A stretch of 64,000 nucleotides of DNA from Inia geoffrensis. Lineage: Eukaryota > Chordata > Mammalia > Artiodactyla > Iniidae. How positions within the stretch are numbered: position 1 is the stretch's first letter; every line of letters starts with the position of its first letter. The notes under the pieces are model-generated. The model was given only the letters and a program-made list of their open reading frames with translations, searched no databases and was not told the origin of the DNA. Location: the NCBI GenBank assembly GCA_036417435.1, contig CM070907.1, positions 56,280,001 through 56,344,000 on the forward strand, given 5' to 3'. The position numbers were made by a program, and so were the translations under genes. Positions 59,895 to 64,000 of the stretch are shown here, in pieces.

Positions 59895-60113
59895 ATATTT
59901 TATTTTATTTTTGCGGGGGGGAGGGTATGCGGGCCTTTCACTGTTGCGGGCTCTCCCGTTGCTGAGCACAGGCTCCAGACTCGCAGGCTCAGCGACCATG
60001 GCTCACGGGCCCAGCCCCTCCGCGGCATGTGGGATCTTCCCGGACCGGGGCACAAACCTGTGTCCCCTGCAACGGCAGGCGGACTCTCAACCACTGTGCC
60101 ACCAGGGAAGCCC
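59895..60113 (-). repeat. CHR-type SINE (short form) inside the twin-primed L1
   Basis: The A-tail is reduced and interrupted (TTATATTTTATTTTATTTTTG). The perfect duplication TGTAGTATTT flanks it (59885-59894, 60114-60123). Confidence 0.92.
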
Positions 60114-60250
60114 TGTAGTATTTTTTAATTCTACACATAAGTGATATCATACAGTATTTGTCTTTCTCTGACTTATTTTACTTAGTATAATGCCCTCCAA
60201 GTCCATCCATGTTCCTGCAAATTTTTTTCTATGGCTGAGTAATATTCCAT

Positions 60251-60252
<2 letters not shown>

Positions 60253-60299
<47 letters not shown>

Positions 60300-60311
60300 C
60301 TTTGTGTGTGC
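60253..60311 (+). repeat. (GT)n microsatellite
   Basis: About 25 GT units with interruptions (TATATG, TCTTTG) have grown inside the L1 at the position of its TTCCATTGTGT box. Confidence 0.95.
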
Positions 60312-61448
60312 GTATGCCTTGTTAATCCATTCATCTGTTGATGGACACTTAGGCTTCCATATCTTGGCAATTACAAATAATGCTGCTATGAACATTGGGG
60401 TGCCTGTATCTTTTCGAATTACTATTTTTGTTTTTCGGGGATATATACTCAGGAGTGGAACTGCTGTTATCATATAGTTCTATTTTTAGTTTTTTGAGAA
60501 ACCTCCATACTGTTTTCCACAGTGGCTGCAACAATTTACATTCCCACCAACAGGGCCCAAGGGTTCCCTTTTTCCACATCTTCTCCAACATTTGTTATTT
60601 GGGTTCTTTTTGATGATAGCCATTCTGACATGTGTGAAGTGATATCTCACTGTGGTTTCAATTTACATTTCCCTGATGATGAGTGATGTTGAGCATCTTT
60701 TCATATGCCTGTTGGGCATCTGTATTTCCTCTTTGGAACAATGTCTATTCAGTTCTTCTGCCCATTTTTTAATTGGGTTGCTTGTTTTAAAGTTTGTATG
60801 GGAACACAAAAGACCCCAAATAGCCAAAACAATCATTAGAAAGAACAGAGCTGGAGGAATCATGCTCCCTGACTACAGACTATGCTACAAAGCTACAGTC
60901 AAAAAAGTATGGTACTGGCACAAAAAACAGGCACATAGATCAATGGAACAGAATAGAGAGCCCAGAAATAAACCCACACACTTATGGTCAATTAGTCTAC
61001 GACAAAGGAGGCAGGAATACACAATGGAGAAAAGACAGTCTCTTCAACAAGTGGTTCTGGGAAAACTGGAAAGCTAGATGTAAAAGAATGAAATTAGAAC
61101 ATTCTCTAACACCATATACAAAATAAAATCATAATGGATTAAAGACCTAAATGTAAGACTGGACACCATAAAACTCCTAAAGGAAAACATAGGCAAAACA
61201 CTCTTTGACATAAATTGTAGCATTATTTTTTGGATCTTTTTTCTAGAACAAAGGAAACAAAAGCAAAAATGAGTAAATGGAACCTAATTAAATTTAAAAG
61301 CTTTTGCACAGCAAAGGAAACCATTGCCAAAATGAAAAGATAATCTACTGAATAGGAGAGAATATTCACAAATGACATGACCCATAAGGGGTTAGTATCC
61401 AACATATATAAACAGCTCATACAACTCAATATCAAAAAATCATAGTTA

Positions 61449-61665
61449 TTTTAAATTCCTATTCTGATGGTTTCAAATTTCTCTCATATCTGAGTCTGGT
61501 TTGAAGCTTGCTTTGTCTCTTTAGACTATGTTTGCGCGTTTTAGCACACTTTGTGATTTTTTTGAGGAAAGCTGGATATCATGTATTAGGTAAAAGGAAC
61601 TGAGTTTAATTAGGATTGTATTGCGAGCTTTTGTCTCCCCTATTGTCTTTGCAATTCCCTATAGA
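61449..61665. other. Short intergenic gap between L1 insertions
   Basis: T-rich, possibly more of the same old repeat as 59011-59584; the sequence GATGGTTTCAAATTTCTCTC is not assigned. Confidence 0.35.
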
Positions 61666-61667
61666 CT

Positions 61668-62117
61668 TTTTTTTTTTTTAACATCTTTACTAGACTATAA
61701 TTGCTTTACAATGGTGTGTTAGTTTCTGCTTTACAACAAAGTGAATCAGCTATACATATACATATATCCCCATATCTCCTCCCTCTTGTGTCTCCCTCCC
61801 ACCCTCCCTACCCCACCCCTGTAGGCGGTCAAAAAGCACGGAGCTGATCTCCCTGTGCTATGTGGCTGCTTCCCACTAGCTATCTATTTTACATTTGGTA
61901 GTGTGTATATGTCCATGCCACTCTCTCACTTTGTCCCAGCTTACCCATCCCCCTGCCCATGTCCTCAAGTCCGTTCTCTACTTCTGAGTCTTCATTTCTG
62001 TCCTGCCCCTAGGTTCTTCATGACCTTTTTTTTTTTTCTTAGATTCCACATATACGTGTTAGCATACGGTATTTCTTTTTCTCTTTCTGACTTATCTCAC
62101 TCTGTATGACAGACTCT
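61668..62117 (-). repeat. L1 3' UTR, 5'-truncated
   Basis: T-run (61668-61680) followed by the complement of the young L1 3' UTR (AACATCTTTACTAGACTATA, CTGCTTCCCACTAGCTATC, TCACTCTGTATGACAGACTC). It is 450 bp of the same lineage as 45.97-48.8 kb. Confidence 0.88.
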
Positions 62118-62194
62118 TCCCAGAGTTTTTAACTCTCAAACTAGTCCACACAAATTTAGCCTTCAGCAATTTGTCAATTACGGTTTAAATGTTC

Positions 62195-62600
62195 TTACTA
62201 TTTTAATGACCTGGGAGAAGAAAAACTTTCCTATGACTCAAGATCTAGAAGCAATAAAAAAATTGATAAATTTGACTGTATATTAATTTTTCTTTGCACA
62301 GCAAAACATCATAAGCAAAGCTAAAATACAAGTGATAGCGAGGAAAATATTCGCTACTGAAATCACAAATAAAGGCCTAAACATCTTCAAAATTGAGGGA
62401 AAAAAGACCAGCAATTCTTTAGAAAAATGGAAAAAGACAGGAACATACATTTCACAGAAAAAAGCTTTTACACATGTGAAAAGCTCCTGAGGGGACAGAA
62501 CAAACAGGGTGGAGAAGATAGACACAGAAGTGAGATTCTGTAAATTTAGGCCATTATGTAGTTTTGACTTTGGAACCATGTGAATGTTTTACATAGTTAA
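62195..62600 (+). repeat. Old L1 ORF2 fragment
   Basis: GAAGCAATAAAAAAATTGATAAATTTGACTG...TTTGCACAGCAAAACATCATAAGCAAAG...AGAAAAATGGAAAAAGACAGG follows the late ORF2 of an old L1 in sense orientation. Confidence 0.7.
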
Positions 62601-62754
62601 AAAAATAAAATGAAAAAAGAATAATATCAGTTCTTAACAATACAAAACAAATTGAAACAAATGAGTTCATCTATACCAAGGAGGTACCATAACTACAATG
62701 AGAAAAATTTTCTTCAAATCATGTAAAACACTACAACAAAAACAAAATCAAAAA

Positions 62755-64000
62755 ATACTTCTTCAGTAAGTGGCGTTGGGAAAATTGGACAGCCACATGT
62801 AAATCAATGAAGCTGGAACACACCCTCACACCATATACAAAAATAAACTCAAGGTGGCTTATTAAAGACTTAAATATAAGACATCATAAAACTCCTAGAA
62901 GAGAACACAGGCGAAACATTCTCTGACATAAATCGTACCAATGTTTTCTTAGGTCAGTCTCCCAAGGCAATAGAAATAAAAACAAAACTAAACAAATGGG
63001 ACCTAATCAAACATATAAGTTTTTGCACAGCACAGGAAATCATAAACAAAATGAAAAGACAACCTACATAATGGGAGAAAATATTTGTAAATGATGTGAC
63101 AGACAAAGGCTTAATTTCTAAAATATACAAACAGCTCTTATAACAAAGAAAACAAACAACCCAATTGAAAAATGGGCAGAAGACCTAAACAGACATTTCC
63201 CCAAAGAAGACATACAGATGGCCAACAGGCACATGAAAAGATGCTCAACATCGCTAATCTCTAATAGAGAAGTGCAAATCAAAACTACAATGAGGTGTCA
63301 CCTCACACCAGTCAGAATGGTCATCATTAAAAAGTCTACATGGGCTTCCCTGGTGGCGCAGTGGCTGAGAGTCTGCCTGCTGATGCAGGGGACGAGGGTT
63401 TGTGCCCCGGTCCGGGAGGATCCCACATGCTGCGAAGCGGCTCGGCCCGTGAGCCATGGCCGCTGAGCCTGCGCGTCCGGAGCCCGTGCTCCGCAACGGG
63501 AGAGGCCACGACAGTGAGAGGCCCGCGTACCGCAAAAAAAAAAAAAAAAAAGTCTACAAATAATAAATGCTGGAGAGGGTGTGGAGAAAAGGGAACCCTC
63601 CTACACTGTTGGTGGGAATGTAAAGTGGTGCAGCCACTATAGAAAACAGTATGGAGATTCCTCATAAAACTGAAAGTAGAGTTGCCATATGATCCAGCAA
63701 TTCAATTCCTGGGCATATACCCAGACAAAACTGTAATTTGAAAAGATACATGCACCCCTATGTTCATAGCAGCACTATTTACAATAGCCAAGACATGGAA
63801 ACAACTTAAATGTCCACTGACGGGTGAATGGATAAATAAGATGTGATATTACCAAATGTAAAATAGATAGCTAGCGCGAAGTAGCCGCACAGCACAGGGA
63901 GATCAGCTCGGTGCTTTGTGACCACCTACAGGGGTGGGATAGGGAGGGTGGGAGGGAGACACAAGAGGGAGGAAATATGGGGATATATGTATAAAATAAA
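62755..64000 (+). mobile_element. L1 ORF2 end and 3' UTR with internal deletion, runs to window edge
   Basis: From AGTAAGTGGCGTTGGGAAAAT the element follows ORF2 (GACATTTCCCCAAAGAAGAC, GGAGAGGGTGTGGAGAAAAG) to GGATAAATAAGATGTG at 63846. It then jumps to the 3' UTR (ACCAAATGTAAAATAGATAG). About 300 bp present in the 48-kb copy (48258-48552) are missing. A SINE interrupts it at 63342-63546. The last bases of the window are L1 3' UTR. Confidence 0.85.
63342..63546 (+). repeat. CHR-type SINE (short form) inside L1
   Basis: Complete SINE; the perfect 12-bp duplication AAAAAGTCTACA flanks it (63329-63340, 63547-63558). Confidence 0.95.

Larger units (their letters stand above)
59596..61437 (-). 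mobile_element. Twin-primed L1 insertion (5' part inverted)
   Basis: 59596-60788 is an antisense L1 3' end (3' UTR and ORF2 end, cut by a SINE at 59895-60113). 60790-61437 is sense L1 ORF2. The sense part stops at CAACTCAATATCAAAA, and the antisense part begins, read on its own strand, AAAACAAGCAACCCAATT; these are consecutive in L1. The duplication AATCATAGTTA brackets the whole (59585-59595, 61438-61448). It is therefore one insertion with an internal inversion. Confidence 0.92.

Overview
The window is nuclear DNA from a cetacean (dolphin or whale) or a very close relative. The evidence is thirteen copies of a short tRNA-derived SINE of the CHR type (5' end GGGCTTCCCTGGTGG, poly-A tail), several copies of a longer CHR relative, and L1 elements whose 3' ends match the cetartiodactyl type. 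Old mammalian repeats (L2, MIR, MER5-like, hAT-like) fill much of the rest. Nothing prokaryotic is present, and the long open frames are almost all repeat-derived.

One real gene is recognised: the 5' half of NARS2, the mitochondrial asparaginyl-tRNA synthetase, on the minus strand. Five coding exons with clean GT/AG splice sites and compatible phases lie at 33718-33858, 30643-30752, 30001-30121, 27646-27786 and 21634-21714. They encode residues 1-198, covering the presequence, the OB-fold anticodon-binding domain and the first part of the class II catalytic domain. The remaining exons must lie beyond position 1, so 1-21633 is one large, incomplete intron. The promoter is a CpG-rich, TATA-less region at about 33.56-34.33 kb.

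Layout. 1-21.6 kb: intron 5, with L2, nested old L1s and a 6.8 kb L1 (11977-18753) that keeps its 5' UTR but has lost its 3' end. 21.7-33.7 kb: introns 4 to 1, with SINEs, MIRs, an old L1 ORF1 region, an (AT)36 tract and a perfect 16-bp inverted repeat. 33.6-34.4 kb: exon 1 and promoter. 34.4-64 kb: gene-poor flank made mainly of repeats. The flank holds a decayed hAT transposase of ZMYM type (about 43.27-43.96 kb), a four-level nest of repeats (45.25-49.17 kb), a non-autonomous hAT element with an 8-bp target duplication (37422-37737), and a twin-primed, inverted L1 with a clear target-site duplication (59596-61437).

I found no new multi-gene system. The most notable items are the hAT fossil, the well-preserved retrotransposition structures, and several small duplications that bracket unusual inserts. 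Repeat family names are from memory and are approximate; target-site duplications and splice sites were read directly.
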